From Actinomyces israelii DSM 43320 (GTDB lineage Bacteria > Actinomycetota > Actinomycetes > Actinomycetales > Actinomycetaceae): a stretch of 64,000 nt of DNA. Each line of letters begins with the position of its first letter. The first letter of the stretch is position 1. The notes under the pieces are model-generated. The model ran no database searches, had not been told where the DNA came from, and saw only the letters and a list, made by a program, of their open reading frames with translations. Shown piece after piece: positions 1 to 7,707 of the stretch. The DNA lies in NCBI RefSeq assembly GCF_000711965.1, contig NZ_JONS01000005.1, positions 91,850 through 155,849 of the forward strand, written 5' to 3'. The position numbers and the translations under genes are program-made.

Positions 1-266
1 CGCGCCTCGATCTCGGCGATCTCGTTGAAGAGCACCTCGAGGTCCACCACGACGCCGTTGCCGATCATGGGCGTGACGCCAGGCGTGAGCACGCCCGCAG
101 GCAGAAGGTGCAGGGCGAAGGCCTCGCCGTCGACGACGACGGTGTGGCCGGCGTTGTTGCCGCCGTTGAACTTGACGACGTAGTCGACGTCCTGGCCGAG
201 CTGGTCGGTCGCCTTGCCCTTTCCCTCGTCCCCCCACTGAGTCCCGACGACGACAACAGCTGGCAT
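1..266 (-). CDS. purA: Adenylosuccinate synthetase, N-terminal part (gene runs off the left edge)
   Basis: Catalyses the GTP-dependent joining of IMP and aspartate to give adenylosuccinate, the first committed step of AMP synthesis in the cytoplasm. About 88 codons are visible. The start ATG at 266 gives [18 protein letters not shown], the signature N-terminus of the family with the catalytic Asp in WGDEGKGK, followed by NNAGHTVV with the conserved catalytic His. The C-terminal four fifths lie outside the window. No operon partner is visible; the next 400 bp upstream are non-coding. Identification is secure from these two motifs. Confidence 0.95.
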   Translation of the reverse strand, partial: MPAVVVVGTQWGDEGKGKATDQLGQDVDYVVKFNGGNNAGHTVVVDGEAFALHLLPAGVLTPGVTPMIGNGVVVDLEVLFNEIAEIEA

Positions 267-458
267 GGGCTTCTCCCCTGTTCGTGACGGTGGCGCACAA
301 GCGTCTGCGCCGATCGCCAGCCTACCTGAGTGGCAGCGTCGGCAGGCCGCGGTCGGGGCCGTTGGGAGGGCCGCGGTTGAGGTTTCACACGGGGGGAGGA
401 AGCCTTCGTGAGACGCTCCGGGCGGGCGGCGGGTCCCAACGTCAACGGAGGTTCGTCA

Positions 459-524
459 CGTGAACGTACCTTTCCATCCTTCTGGGGGTAGACCTCAGAA
501 GGACGGGAGAAAGGCACGTTCACG
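459..524. repeat. Imperfect inverted repeat (hairpin) upstream of purA
   Basis: CGTGAACGT-ACCTTTC at 459-475 pairs with GAAAGG-CACGTTCACG at 509-524, and the pairing continues inward through CATCCTTCTG / CAGAAGGACG with two or three mismatches. It leaves a short loop around 485-495. The arms are about 26 nt. It could act as a cruciform or as an attenuator of purA; no T-run follows on either side. Confidence 0.7.
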
Positions 525-620
525 TCCCGACGCACTCCGGCCTGCTCCGCGCGGGCGCCCGAGCACTGCACCCGATCGCAGTCCCGGCACCCGCCCCGGC
601 CGACTGAGGCGGGCACCCCG

Positions 621-655
621 AACCGATCTCGACGCGGAACTCGACCGATCTCGAC
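621..655 (-). repeat. 22-bp-periodic GAGATCGGT array, 2 units
   Basis: ACCGATCTCG starts at 622 and again at 644, exactly 22 bp apart, with the GCGGAA spacer typical of the family. The GAGATCGGT core is on the minus strand. It lies 38 bp beyond the stop of the small minus-strand ORF at 693. Confidence 0.85.
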
Positions 656-692
656 GGGCGCCCGCCGGCTCGCCGCCACCCCTCCGCAGACT

Positions 693-902
693 TCAACCGC
701 CCGGCAGAGCCGCCGGCCACGGCCGCCGCTCGGTCCACACCAGCCGGTGCAGCTCGATGCCGCTCGCGCTCAGCACCGTCCGGCGTCGGAACAAGTTGAT
801 CGCCCGCAGCGCCGCGGGAATCGCTAGGGTGATCACGACCACCCAGAATGCGCCCCGGCTGTCCCGGCGCGCCGTGCTGTCCCATGCCTCGCCTCCGATC
901 AT
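693..902 (-). CDS. Small membrane protein, possibly a PH-domain fragment
   Basis: A 69-aa frame starting at ATG 902. An in-frame ATG at 920 lies inside the neighbouring hairpin and is less likely. It has one hydrophobic stretch (FWVVVITLAIPAALRAI, about residues 19-35) followed by VLSASGIELHRLVWTERRPW. That resembles the start of the small PH domains found in actinobacterial membrane proteins (a value-strand-Gly-hydrophobic pattern, then a TRRVPW-like segment). It ends after about 30 residues of that domain, so it may be a truncated remnant. Downstream lies a 22-bp-periodic array. The function is unknown and the coding status uncertain. Confidence 0.4.
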   Translation of the reverse strand: MIGGEAWDSTARRDSRGAFWVVVITLAIPAALRAINLFRRRTVLSASGIELHRLVWTERRPWPAALPGG

Positions 903-906
903 GCCT

Positions 907-977
907 GTCGAGATAGACATTTTCGGACGAGATAGACGGCGACACCGCCTATCTCGTCCGAAAATGTCTATCTCGAC
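907..977. repeat. Long perfect hairpin, 29-bp stem
   Basis: GTCGAGATAGACATTTTCGG and the following nine bases (907-935) are perfectly repeated in reverse at 949-977; the loop is 13 nt. It lies 22 bp beyond the stop of the aldolase gene and so can act as its transcription terminator. The same hairpin recurs at 58854-58926 and, decayed, at 23252-23330. Confidence 0.9.
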
Positions 978-998
978 GCGGGCAGCGCCCGGCCGGTC

Positions 999-2051
999 TC
1001 AGCGCTTGGCGGAGCCGACGGAGCCGAGACGCTCGCAGGCCTCGACCACGCGGGCGGCCATGCCGTTCTCAGCGGCCTTGCCCCACGAGCGGGGGTCGTA
1101 GACCTTCTTGTTGCCGACCTCGCCGTCGATCTTGAGGACGCCGTCGTAGTTCTTGAACATGTGGTCGGCGACCGGACGCGTGAAGGCGTACTGGGTGTCG
1201 GTGTCCACGTTCATCTTGATGACGCCGTTGCGCACGGCCGTGGCGATCTCCTCGGCTGTGGAGCCGGAGCCGCCGTGCATGACCAGGTCGAAGGGGGAGC
1301 CCTTGTCCCCGACCTTGGTCTTCAGGCGGTCGCCGAGGCGCCTCGCGACGTCGTCCTGGATCTCGCCGAGGAGCTCGGGGCGGAGCTTGACGTGGCCGGG
1401 CTTGTAGGCGCCGTGCACGTTGCCGAAGGTCAGCGCCGTGGTGTAACGGCCGTTCTCGCCCAGACCGAGGGCCTCGACGGCGGCCCACGCGTCGTCGGCC
1501 GTGGTGTAGAGGCTGGCGTTCTCCTCGCCCTTGATGCCATCCTCCTCGCCGCCGACGGCGCCGATCTCGATCTCCAGGATGGTGTTGGCCTTCTTGCTCA
1601 TGGCGAGCAGCTCGACGGCGATCTTGATGTTGTCCTCGAGGCTCTCGGCGGAGCCGTCCCACATGTGAGACTGGAAGGCGGTCGGCTCGCCGCGCTTGGC
1701 CTGCTCGATCTCGATCTCGAGGAGGGGCCTGAGCCAGACGTCGACCAGCTTGCGCGGGCAGTGGTCGGTGTGGAGGGCGACGACGCCCACCGGGTAGAGG
1801 TCGGCAACCGCGTTGGCGTAGGCGGACAGGGCGAGGGAGCCCTTGACGCGGTCGGCGCGCGAGGAGCCGGACCAGTACGCGGCGCCGCCGTTGGAGACCT
1901 GGATGATGCCGTCGGACTCGGCGTCGGCGAAGCCCTTGAGAGCGGCGGAGAGAGTCTGCGACGAGGTGACGTTGATCGCGGGGATGGCGTACTTGCCGGC
2001 CTTCGCGCGGTCAATCATGTCGGCGTACGACTCCGGGGTTGCAATAGCCAC
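999..2051 (-). CDS. fba: Class II fructose-bisphosphate aldolase
   Basis: Zinc-dependent aldolase that interconverts fructose 1,6-bisphosphate with dihydroxyacetone phosphate and glyceraldehyde 3-phosphate in glycolysis and gluconeogenesis. The product is 350 aa, normal for the class IIA family. Visible family signatures are VVALHTDHC (zinc His and catalytic Asp), EIEIGAVGGEEDGI (metal and substrate loop), GNVHGAYKPG (zinc His), MHGGSGS (phosphate binding) and KMNVDTDTQYAF. I chose the GTG at 2051 because AGGAGG sits 7 nt upstream and the N-terminus MAIATPESYADMI fits the family. It is monocistronic, and the hairpin at 907-977 closes it. Confidence 0.95.
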   Translation of the reverse strand: MAIATPESYADMIDRAKAGKYAIPAINVTSSQTLSAALKGFADAESDGIIQVSNGGAAYWSGSSRADRVKGSLALSAYANAVADLYPVGVVALHTDHCPRKLVDVWLRPLLEIEIEQAKRGEPTAFQSHMWDGSAESLEDNIKIAVELLAMSKKANTILEIEIGAVGGEEDGIKGEENASLYTTADDAWAAVEALGLGENGRYTTALTFGNVHGAYKPGHVKLRPELLGEIQDDVARRLGDRLKTKVGDKGSPFDLVMHGGSGSTAEEIATAVRNGVIKMNVDTDTQYAFTRPVADHMFKNYDGVLKIDGEVGNKKVYDPRSWGKAAENGMAARVVEACERLGSVGSAKR

Positions 2052-2187
2052 TGTGTGCCTCCTGATAGTCAGTGAATGGGCAGTGGTGTGCCACTGATTC
2101 TTCCACGGATCAGGGCGGCCGTGTAGCGGATCATGGTCCCGGATCGGCCGCGCGCGGCCGATCGCGCTCCTCCCTGAGCGATACTGC

Positions 2188-2214
2188 TTAGCACTCTCGC
2201 ATCGAGAGTGCCAG
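2188..2214 (+). promoter_or_regulatory. CIRCE operator (HrcA binding site) before hsp20
   Basis: TTAGCACTC, nine bases, then GAGTGCCAG. This is the inverted repeat of the CIRCE consensus (TTAGCACTC-N9-GAGTGCTAA) with the last three bases of the right arm changed. It lies about 90 bp before the hsp20 start, which predicts HrcA repression relieved by heat. Confidence 0.85.
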
Positions 2215-2302
2215 AATGGAGCCACCCGGAGGGAACGCGGGAAGCGCCCTTCCGGAGCTGTGCCGGACAGTCCGGCACAGCGACCGCATGGAGATGGTTG
2301 AC

Positions 2303-2746
2303 ATGGCGACAGCAGCATCGTTTGATCCGTTCCGCGACCTGGACCGCCTGCTGACGGGCGGCATGGTCCGCACCCCCGCGTCCGTGGGAATGCCCCTCGA
2401 CCTGTACAGGAAGGGCGAGTCCTTCGTCGCCCGCATCGACCTGCCGGGGGTTGACCCCTCGACGATCGATGTCGACGTCGAGGACCGCACCCTCACCGTC
2501 CGCGCCGAGCGTCCGGCCCAGGACGCCGAGGGCATCCAGTGGCTCGCCCACGAGCGCCCGTCCGGGACCTTCGCCCGGCAGCTCACCCTGGGCTACGGGC
2601 TCGCGCTGGACCAGATCTCGGCCCGGTACACCGACGGCGTTCTCACGCTGACGATCCCGGTTGCCGAGGAGGCCAAGCCTCGCAAGATCGAGGTCACGCA
2701 CGCCTCGTCCTCGCACCCCGTGATCGAGGGCGCCGACGAGTCCTGA
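2303..2746 (+). CDS. hsp20: Hsp20/alpha-crystallin family small heat-shock protein
   Basis: An ATP-independent holdase that binds unfolding proteins during heat stress. The product is 147 aa, usual for the family. The alpha-crystallin domain spans roughly residues 30-135. It includes FVARIDLPGVDPSTIDVDVE, TLTVRAERP, FARQLTLGYGL and the C-terminal YTDGVLTLTIP, which matches the A-x-x-x-n-G-v-L motif of the family. The ATG at 2303 has GGAG about 10 nt upstream; an in-frame ATG at 2288 would add five residues. The CIRCE element upstream points to HrcA control. A strong hairpin follows the gene. Confidence 0.93.
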   Translation: MATAASFDPFRDLDRLLTGGMVRTPASVGMPLDLYRKGESFVARIDLPGVDPSTIDVDVEDRTLTVRAERPAQDAEGIQWLAHERPSGTFARQLTLGYGLALDQISARYTDGVLTLTIPVAEEAKPRKIEVTHASSSHPVIEGADES

Positions 2747-2792
2747 CGCCGGCCGGCGCCTCTGGCGCCCAGCATTGCTCGGCGCCCGCCCC

Positions 2793-2830
2793 GCGCGGGC
2801 CGGGCCCCACCCGAGGGGCCCGGCCCGCGC
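2793..2830. terminator. 16-bp GC hairpin between hsp20 and the methyltransferase
   Basis: GCGCGGGCCGGGCCCC pairs perfectly with GGGGCCCGGCCCGCGC across a 6-nt loop. It lies between convergent genes and can stop transcription from both sides. No T-run follows, as is common in high-GC actinobacteria. Confidence 0.75.
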
Positions 2831-2936
2831 GACCGCGTTCCGAGCGGCGCGGCAGCACCCTGGACCTGCGGTCGCAGGTCCGTCCTTCGGCCACGGGCCC
2901 CGCGGCGGTCAAGGTAGACCGCGGGAGTCTCAGGCC

Positions 2937-3695
2937 TCAGTCCGGGGCGGGGCCGGCGTGCTGGAGGATCCAGGCGTGCATGGCGACGGCGGCGGCCGCG
3001 GCCACGTTGATGGAGCGCGTCGAGCCGTACTGGCCAATGCGCAGCAGGCGGGAGCACCGCGCCAGCAGCTCGGGGCTGATTCCCTCGCCCTCGGAGCCGA
3101 AGATCATGAGGCAGCGCTGGGGCAGGGCCTCGCCCTCCAGCCGCCGCGAGCCGGGGCCGTTGTCGACGGCGACCGCCTCATAGTCCGCCTCGGTGGCCCA
3201 GGCGAGCAGCTCGGCGGGCTCGGGATGGTGGCGCACGTCGAGGTAGCGGTTGGTGACCATGGCGCCGCGCCTGTTCCACCGACGCCGGCCCACGATGTGG
3301 ACGCCGGCGACGTTGAAGGCGTTGGCGGTGCGCACGATCGAGCCGATGTTGAGGTCCTGGCTCACGTTCTCGACGGCCACGTGCAGCAGGTGCGCGCGGG
3401 CGGCGAGGTCGGCGCGGATCGCCTCGACGCTCCAGTAGCGATAGCGGTCGACGACGTTGCGCCGGTCGCCCGAGGCGAGCAGCTCGCGGTCGTAGCGCGG
3501 ATCGGCCGGCCAGGCCGCACGCCCGCCCGGCCAGGGCCCCACCCCGACCTCGCGGCGGTCGGCCGGGGCGTCTTCGTCCAGCGGAGCGGGCCGAGGCCGA
3601 CGGCTGGCCCGCCACTCGCCCTCAGGCGGGTCGGACGTCTCCACCGGCTCGCTGTCGGCAGACCCCTGAGCAGCTGGGCGCATGTCGTGATCCAT
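2937..3695 (-). CDS. TrmH/SpoU-family RNA methyltransferase
   Basis: A cytoplasmic SAM-dependent 2'-O-ribose methyltransferase of the SPOUT superfamily acting on tRNA or rRNA. The product is 252 aa. The first 70 residues are a charged, low-complexity extension and the catalytic domain follows. All three SpoU motifs are present: NIGSIVRTANAF (motif 1, catalytic Asn and Arg), LMIFGSEGEGIS (motif 2) and YGSTRSINVAAAAAVAMHAW (motif 3, forming the SAM knot). The substrate nucleotide cannot be told from sequence. The start at 3695 has GACAAT 6 nt upstream, consistent with a leaderless transcript. An in-frame ATG four codons later is the alternative. Confidence 0.85.
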   Translation of the reverse strand: MDHDMRPAAQGSADSEPVETSDPPEGEWRASRRPRPAPLDEDAPADRREVGVGPWPGGRAAWPADPRYDRELLASGDRRNVVDRYRYWSVEAIRADLAARAHLLHVAVENVSQDLNIGSIVRTANAFNVAGVHIVGRRRWNRRGAMVTNRYLDVRHHPEPAELLAWATEADYEAVAVDNGPGSRRLEGEALPQRCLMIFGSEGEGISPELLARCSRLLRIGQYGSTRSINVAAAAAVAMHAWILQHAGPAPD

Positions 3696-3850
3696 GGCGG
3701 CATTGTCCCGCCCCGCCCGCCCCTCTCGCCGAGATCAGTTGTGAGCCAATCGTCGATCCGCTCGGGCGGGACGGCCGCCGGGCGATGGCGACCTGACGGC
3801 TGTGTTCTCAGCGTTCCATCTGCGCTCGGAGCGGGGTCGAGGCGCAGTTG

Positions 3851-4062
3851 CACATGGGAGGAAGCGACTTCAGAGACAGGACGCTAATTTTCGTTGAGAT
3901 TCTGCGCTTTTTTCGACGTCGTCAAAGCTCGTTGACACGCTCCCACGTGCGCGTAGGGGGTCTGCGCACATGGGAGCGGTGCTTCGCTCACCACCGATAC
4001 TTCGTTTCCGCATGATTCCGCGCTTCCAGCTGGAGCGGGTAGCAATCGAATGTGCAACTCCC
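3851..4062. repeat. CACATGGGAG palindromic element, copy A
   Basis: CACATGGGAG at 3851 is followed by a central inverted repeat (3938-3976, CTCCCACGTGCGC facing GCGCACATGGGAG) and an outer GAATGTGCAAC near 4048. Shared internal blocks with copies B (26901) and C (52755) include CGTTGAGATTC and TTTCCGCATGATTCCGCG. No open frame is conserved among the copies. Confidence 0.8.
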
Positions 4063-4176
4063 GCCCGCATGTACGAGCCGAGGCCGACTCGGCGAGGCCT
4101 CGCGACGCTCCAGGCCATCGACCTGCAGGAAGTTCCTGCGGGGTCCGGCCTCTATGCCGTGAGCTCACGCGAAGGA

Positions 4177-4355
4177 TGCCCGGCGGTAGAGCAGCGCGAT
4201 GTTCTTAAGCGTCGCCCGATCGGGCTCCGCATCACAGGCGTACGTGCCCGCGTCAGGATCGAAGGCATGTTGTGCAGCGGCTCTCACCTCATAAGGGTCC
4301 TGCCCCCGGTCACCAGCCGGCGCGTCGACACGTGCAACTCGTCACCGAGGGCTGC
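4177..4355 (-). pseudogene. Possible 3' remnant of an unidentified gene
   Basis: About 58 codons without a stop end in NIALLYRRASFA. The composition looks protein-like (acidic, Ala-rich, TYACDAEPDRATLKN), but there is no start codon or ribosome site and an in-frame TGA lies just upstream. I do not recognise the family. It may be what is left of a gene disrupted beside the palindromic element. Confidence 0.25.
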
Positions 4356-4617
4356 CGGCTCCACCGCAGCGAGGCTGCGGGCACCGCGGAGTGACTTGGA
4401 GAAGGCTGAGGCGGAATGCCCGCAGCCTGAACCACGTCTTCCCGCGTGCGGCTTCCACGTCGAACTCACCGTCGCTGGCGCCCTCGCGGAGCGAGGGACC
4501 GCCAGCGCGGCCTCCACGTATCGGGCCCGCCAGACGAGGGCCGGCCTGGGGTCGGCCAGTCGGACCCGCCTGGCCGGCGTCGTCGGCCCAACCCCAACGC
4601 CCCAGCCCCAACCGCCC

Positions 4618-5439
4618 CTACTTCACGGCCCCGGAGGTGATGCCCGAGATGATCTGCCGCTGGAAGACGGTGAAGAGCACGACCAGCGGGGCGCTCATGA
4701 GGAGGATGTAGGTGAAGATGAGATGCCAGTTGTTCAGGTGCACCCCTGCGCTCGCCACCGCGAAGAGGTTGAGCGGCAGGGTGTCCATGTGCCCGCCCAC
4801 CACGAAGAAGGCGTAGAAGACGTCGTTCCACACGTACAGGCTGATGAGAATGGTCGCCGTGGCCAGCACCGGGCGCAGCAGCGGCAGGATAATGGTGAGG
4901 AAGACCCGCAGCGGCCCCGCGCCGTCGATGCGCGCCGCCTCCTCCAGCGAGACCGGGACCGTGCGCACGAAGCCCGTCACGAAGAAGATGACGGTGGACA
5001 GATACATCCCCACGTAGGCACAGATCATGCCCACGGCGGTCCCCGCCAGGCCCAGCTGGCGCAGCAGGAGCACCAGGGTCACCACGGCCGGCGGCAGGAT
5101 GATCCCGCAGATGCCGACGGCGTAGACCACGGCCGCCGCCCTCCCCGAGCGGCGCGCCAGCACCCAGGCGGCCATGGAACCCAGGACGAGCACGAGGGCT
5201 ACGGAGGGGACCAGGAGCAGCAGGCTGCCGATGAAGGCGGCTCCGACGCGGGCACGGGAGACCACCTCGGCCGTATTGGCCCCCAGCTGCCAGTGCGAGG
5301 GCAGGGACAAATCCGGGCTGAGGGCCTCGGCCTGCGACTTGCCGGCGGTGACCAGGACCGTCCACAGCGGCACTCCCACCAGGACGGCTGCCAGCAGCAC
5401 CGCGACGACCGGCTGGATTCCACGCTTGAGGCGGTTCAT
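4618..5439 (-). CDS. ABC sugar transporter permease, MalG type
   Basis: Inner-membrane subunit of a CUT1-type carbohydrate importer. The product is 273 aa with six predicted membrane helices. The cytoplasmic EAA loop EEAARIDGAGPLRVFLTIIL (about residues 168-187) docks the ATPase. The C-terminus ISGITSGAVK is the usual end of MalG-like proteins. The start ATG at 5439 overlaps the stop of the MalF-like gene (ATGA), so the two are translationally coupled. It is the last gene of the GH36-binding protein-permease-permease operon. No ATPase gene is present, so a shared MsiK-type ATPase elsewhere is likely. Confidence 0.92.
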   Translation of the reverse strand: MNRLKRGIQPVVAVLLAAVLVGVPLWTVLVTAGKSQAEALSPDLSLPSHWQLGANTAEVVSRARVGAAFIGSLLLLVPSVALVLVLGSMAAWVLARRSGRAAAVVYAVGICGIILPPAVVTLVLLLRQLGLAGTAVGMICAYVGMYLSTVIFFVTGFVRTVPVSLEEAARIDGAGPLRVFLTIILPLLRPVLATATILISLYVWNDVFYAFFVVGGHMDTLPLNLFAVASAGVHLNNWHLIFTYILLMSAPLVVLFTVFQRQIISGITSGAVK

Positions 5440-6344
5440 GCCATGTTCCTCTCTCGACGCCGGAGCATCCCGATGACGGGGAAGGCCAGCAGGACCACGG
5501 CCAGGAAGAGCACGAGGCTCATGGTCGTGGCCTGGGCGTACAGGCCCTGGCCGAAGGTGCGGAAGATGTACAGGTTGAGCAGCTCGGTGGAGCCCCCGGG
5601 CCCGCCCCCGGTGGTGGCCTGGACGATGTCGAAGGAGTTCATCGAGCCCAGGAGGGCCGTGGCCACATTGAAGGTGACGGCCGGGGCGATCAGCGGGATC
5701 CGGATCCGGGTGAGGGTCTGCCAGCGCGAGGCCCCGTCGATGCGGGCGGCCTCCAGGACCTGGTGGTCAATGGTCTTGAGTCCCGCCAGGTAGACGAGCA
5801 TGGACATGCCCATCCACTTCCAGGCGTGGATGATGATGACGACCAGCAGGGTCCAGCGCGTGGAGCCCAGCCAGGCGATGCTCACCGGCCCGCCCGTCAG
5901 CAGACCCAGGAGCTGGTTCACTCCGCCGTCGGGCTTGAGGAGGGCCTGGAAGACGTAGCCGACCGCCAGGGCCGACATAATGACCGGGATGAAGAAGACC
6001 ACCCGGACGACCTTGTTGACGGCCGTGTCCCGCTCCAGGAGGAGGGCGAGCCCCAGCCCGAAGAGGTTCTGGACGACCGCCACCCCGCCGGCGTACAGGA
6101 GGGTGATCACCAGGGACCGGCGCAGGTCGCCGGAGGAGGCCAGCTGGGCGAAGTTGCTCCACCCCGTGGGCTGGATCGAGGACTTGAAGCTGGACCAGTC
6201 CGTGAAGGCGTAGACGAAGTTGTACAGCGTGGGGGTCAGGAAGAACACCGCGAGCACGGCGAACGCCGGGACGACGAAGGCCCAGGGGTGGGCGGCGCCC
6301 GAACCGCGGACGCCGCGCCGCGACCCGCCTCGTGCGGCCGCCAT
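5436..6344 (-). CDS. ABC sugar transporter permease, MalF type
   Basis: Partner permease of the same CUT1 importer, 302 aa with six predicted membrane helices. The first is AFVVPAFAVLAVFFLTPTLY near residue 22. The EAA loop LEAARIDGASRWQTLTRIRI lies around residue 195 and contacts the ATPase. The start at 6344 lies 2 nt after the stop of the binding-protein gene and the 3' end overlaps the MalG-type gene by 4 nt, indicating one transcript. The specificity is inferred from the adjacent alpha-galactosidase: raffinose or melibiose-type sugars. Confidence 0.92.
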   Translation of the reverse strand: MAAARGGSRRGVRGSGAAHPWAFVVPAFAVLAVFFLTPTLYNFVYAFTDWSSFKSSIQPTGWSNFAQLASSGDLRRSLVITLLYAGGVAVVQNLFGLGLALLLERDTAVNKVVRVVFFIPVIMSALAVGYVFQALLKPDGGVNQLLGLLTGGPVSIAWLGSTRWTLLVVIIIHAWKWMGMSMLVYLAGLKTIDHQVLEAARIDGASRWQTLTRIRIPLIAPAVTFNVATALLGSMNSFDIVQATTGGGPGGSTELLNLYIFRTFGQGLYAQATTMSLVLFLAVVLLAFPVIGMLRRRERNMA

Positions 6345-6346
6345 GC

Positions 6347-7696
6347 TCAGAAGCCCTTCGCGCCGATGGCCTTGGCGAGCTGGACGAACTGCGCCTGCGT
6401 CTCCTGCCCCACCTGGGCGGGCGTCTTGGTCCCGGCGATCATGTCGCCCAGGTTCTTGGCCAGGTCCGGGTTGGCAATGGCCAGGGACTGCATGGAGCCC
6501 ACGGAGGAGGCCAGGGTCTTGTTGGACTCCACCAGGGCCGCGGGAGCCGTGGCGGGGGTGTCAACCCCCGAGATGATCGAGACCGTGTTCTGCTCCTTGA
6601 TGAAGTCGGCGTAGCCCTCGGAGAGCCAGTAGGTCAGGAGCTGGCGGGCGGCGGTCTCGCGCGAGGAGTCGCCGGTGGCGAAGACGACGACGGCGTTGGT
6701 CTGGTCGGGGATGGACGTCGCCAGGGCACCCTTCTTGGAGATCGGGAAGAAGCCGATGGTGGAGTCCAGGGTGCTCGCGTCCGCCTGGGCGGCCATATTG
6801 GCCAGGAGGCTGGTGACCTGGATGGCCATGGCGGCCTTGCCGTCCAGGAGGGCTTTGGCCTGCTGGTCGAAGGTGGCGGTCTTGATGTCCTCGTTGAACA
6901 GGCCCTCGCCGATCATGGAGCTGTAGGCGTCAATGGCGCCCTGGATGTCCGTGCCCGTGAAGGCGTCCTCGTTGGCGTTGACCCTGTCCCACAGGCCGTC
7001 CTTGGCGGCGTCGGCCAGCTGGACCTGGACGGCCCACTGGGAGGCCCACCACTCGCCTCCCATCTCGTAGAAGGGGGTGACGCCCTTGCCCTTGAGGGAG
7101 CGCGCCGCGGTGAGGAGCTCCTCGAAGCTCTTGGGGATCGTGACGCCGTTGGCCTCGAAGACCTTCTTGTTGTACCACACTCCCATGACGGAGGGGGCGG
7201 AGATGAAGGCGGCGTAGCGGGTGCCCTCCAGCGTGCCGCCGGCGTCCAGGACGCTGGCGTCGGTGGCGGCCTCCCAGGGGGCGCCGTCCAGGGGCAGGAG
7301 ACGCTCCTTGGCGCCCAGGCTCAGCAGCTGGGAGGCGGTGGGCTGCCACATGGCCAGGTCCGGGAGGTCACCGGTGGCGACCTTGGTCTGGACGCCCTGC
7401 TCGTAGGGGTCGGGGATGGTGACGATCGAGACCCTCGCGTCGGTGGCCTCCTCGAAGGCCTTGACCACGGTGGCGGGGATCTTGGCGGAGGACTGGGCCG
7501 CCCAGAAGGTCAGCTCGACGCCGTCGAGCCCGTCCGTGGCCGCCGGCCAGGAGGCCGGGGCGCCCTGGCCCGCGGCGCCGCTGCCAGGGTCGGAGCAGGC
7601 GGCGAGCGCGATGGCGCCGACGAGCGAGGCGGCCATGGCCAGGGAGGCGCGCCGGGTCACGGGCGCGGTCAGCGGGTTGAGGGGGCTGCGGTTCAT
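6347..7696 (-). CDS. Extracellular sugar-binding lipoprotein (family 1 solute-binding protein)
   Basis: Captures the oligosaccharide outside the membrane and delivers it to the two permeases. The product is 449 aa. The N-terminus has TRRASLAMAASLVGAIALAAC, a signal peptide ending in the lipobox LAAC, so it should be lipid-anchored; the paired Arg residues also leave Tat export possible. The mature part shows binding-protein signatures such as VELTFWAAQSSAK, VWYNKKVFEANGV and DGKAAMAIQVTSLLANMA. I chose the ATG at 7696 because GGAGA lies 5-9 nt upstream; another ATG at 7711 overlaps the GH36 stop. It sits 11 nt after the GH36 gene in one operon. Confidence 0.92.
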   Translation of the reverse strand: MNRSPLNPLTAPVTRRASLAMAASLVGAIALAACSDPGSGAAGQGAPASWPAATDGLDGVELTFWAAQSSAKIPATVVKAFEEATDARVSIVTIPDPYEQGVQTKVATGDLPDLAMWQPTASQLLSLGAKERLLPLDGAPWEAATDASVLDAGGTLEGTRYAAFISAPSVMGVWYNKKVFEANGVTIPKSFEELLTAARSLKGKGVTPFYEMGGEWWASQWAVQVQLADAAKDGLWDRVNANEDAFTGTDIQGAIDAYSSMIGEGLFNEDIKTATFDQQAKALLDGKAAMAIQVTSLLANMAAQADASTLDSTIGFFPISKKGALATSIPDQTNAVVVFATGDSSRETAARQLLTYWLSEGYADFIKEQNTVSIISGVDTPATAPAALVESNKTLASSVGSMQSLAIANPDLAKNLGDMIAGTKTPAQVGQETQAQFVQLAKAIGAKGF

Positions 7697-7707
7697 GGGT
7701 TCTCCGT

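Larger units (their letters stand above)
267..692. other. Non-coding gap upstream of purA
   Basis: The gap holds an imperfect 26-bp palindrome (459-524) and a two-unit 22-bp-periodic array (621-655). The rest is GC-rich with no convincing coding frame. The purA promoter should lie just right of 266 but I could not pick it out. Confidence 0.5.
3696..4617. other. Gene-poor gap of about 0.9 kb with a palindromic element and decayed coding DNA
   Basis: 3851-4062 is copy A of the CACATGGGAG element. To its right, the minus strand of about 4177-4355 reads as a plausible protein tail (DPYEVRAAAQHAFDPDAG ... NIALLYRRASFA, then stop) with no start and a stop codon just upstream. That suggests the remnant of a lost gene which I cannot identify. 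A small hairpin CCCTCGC/GCGAGGG lies near 4480-4500. Nothing else is supported. Confidence 0.5.

Noticed and set aside
4000..5793. Long open frame on the plus strand opposite the permease genes, and similar long frames opposite fba, nlpC, arginase and others
   Set aside because: They mirror the minus-strand genes in codon-position GC and give Gly/His/Asp/Gln-rich or Arg/Pro-rich sequences without domains; artefacts of high GC.
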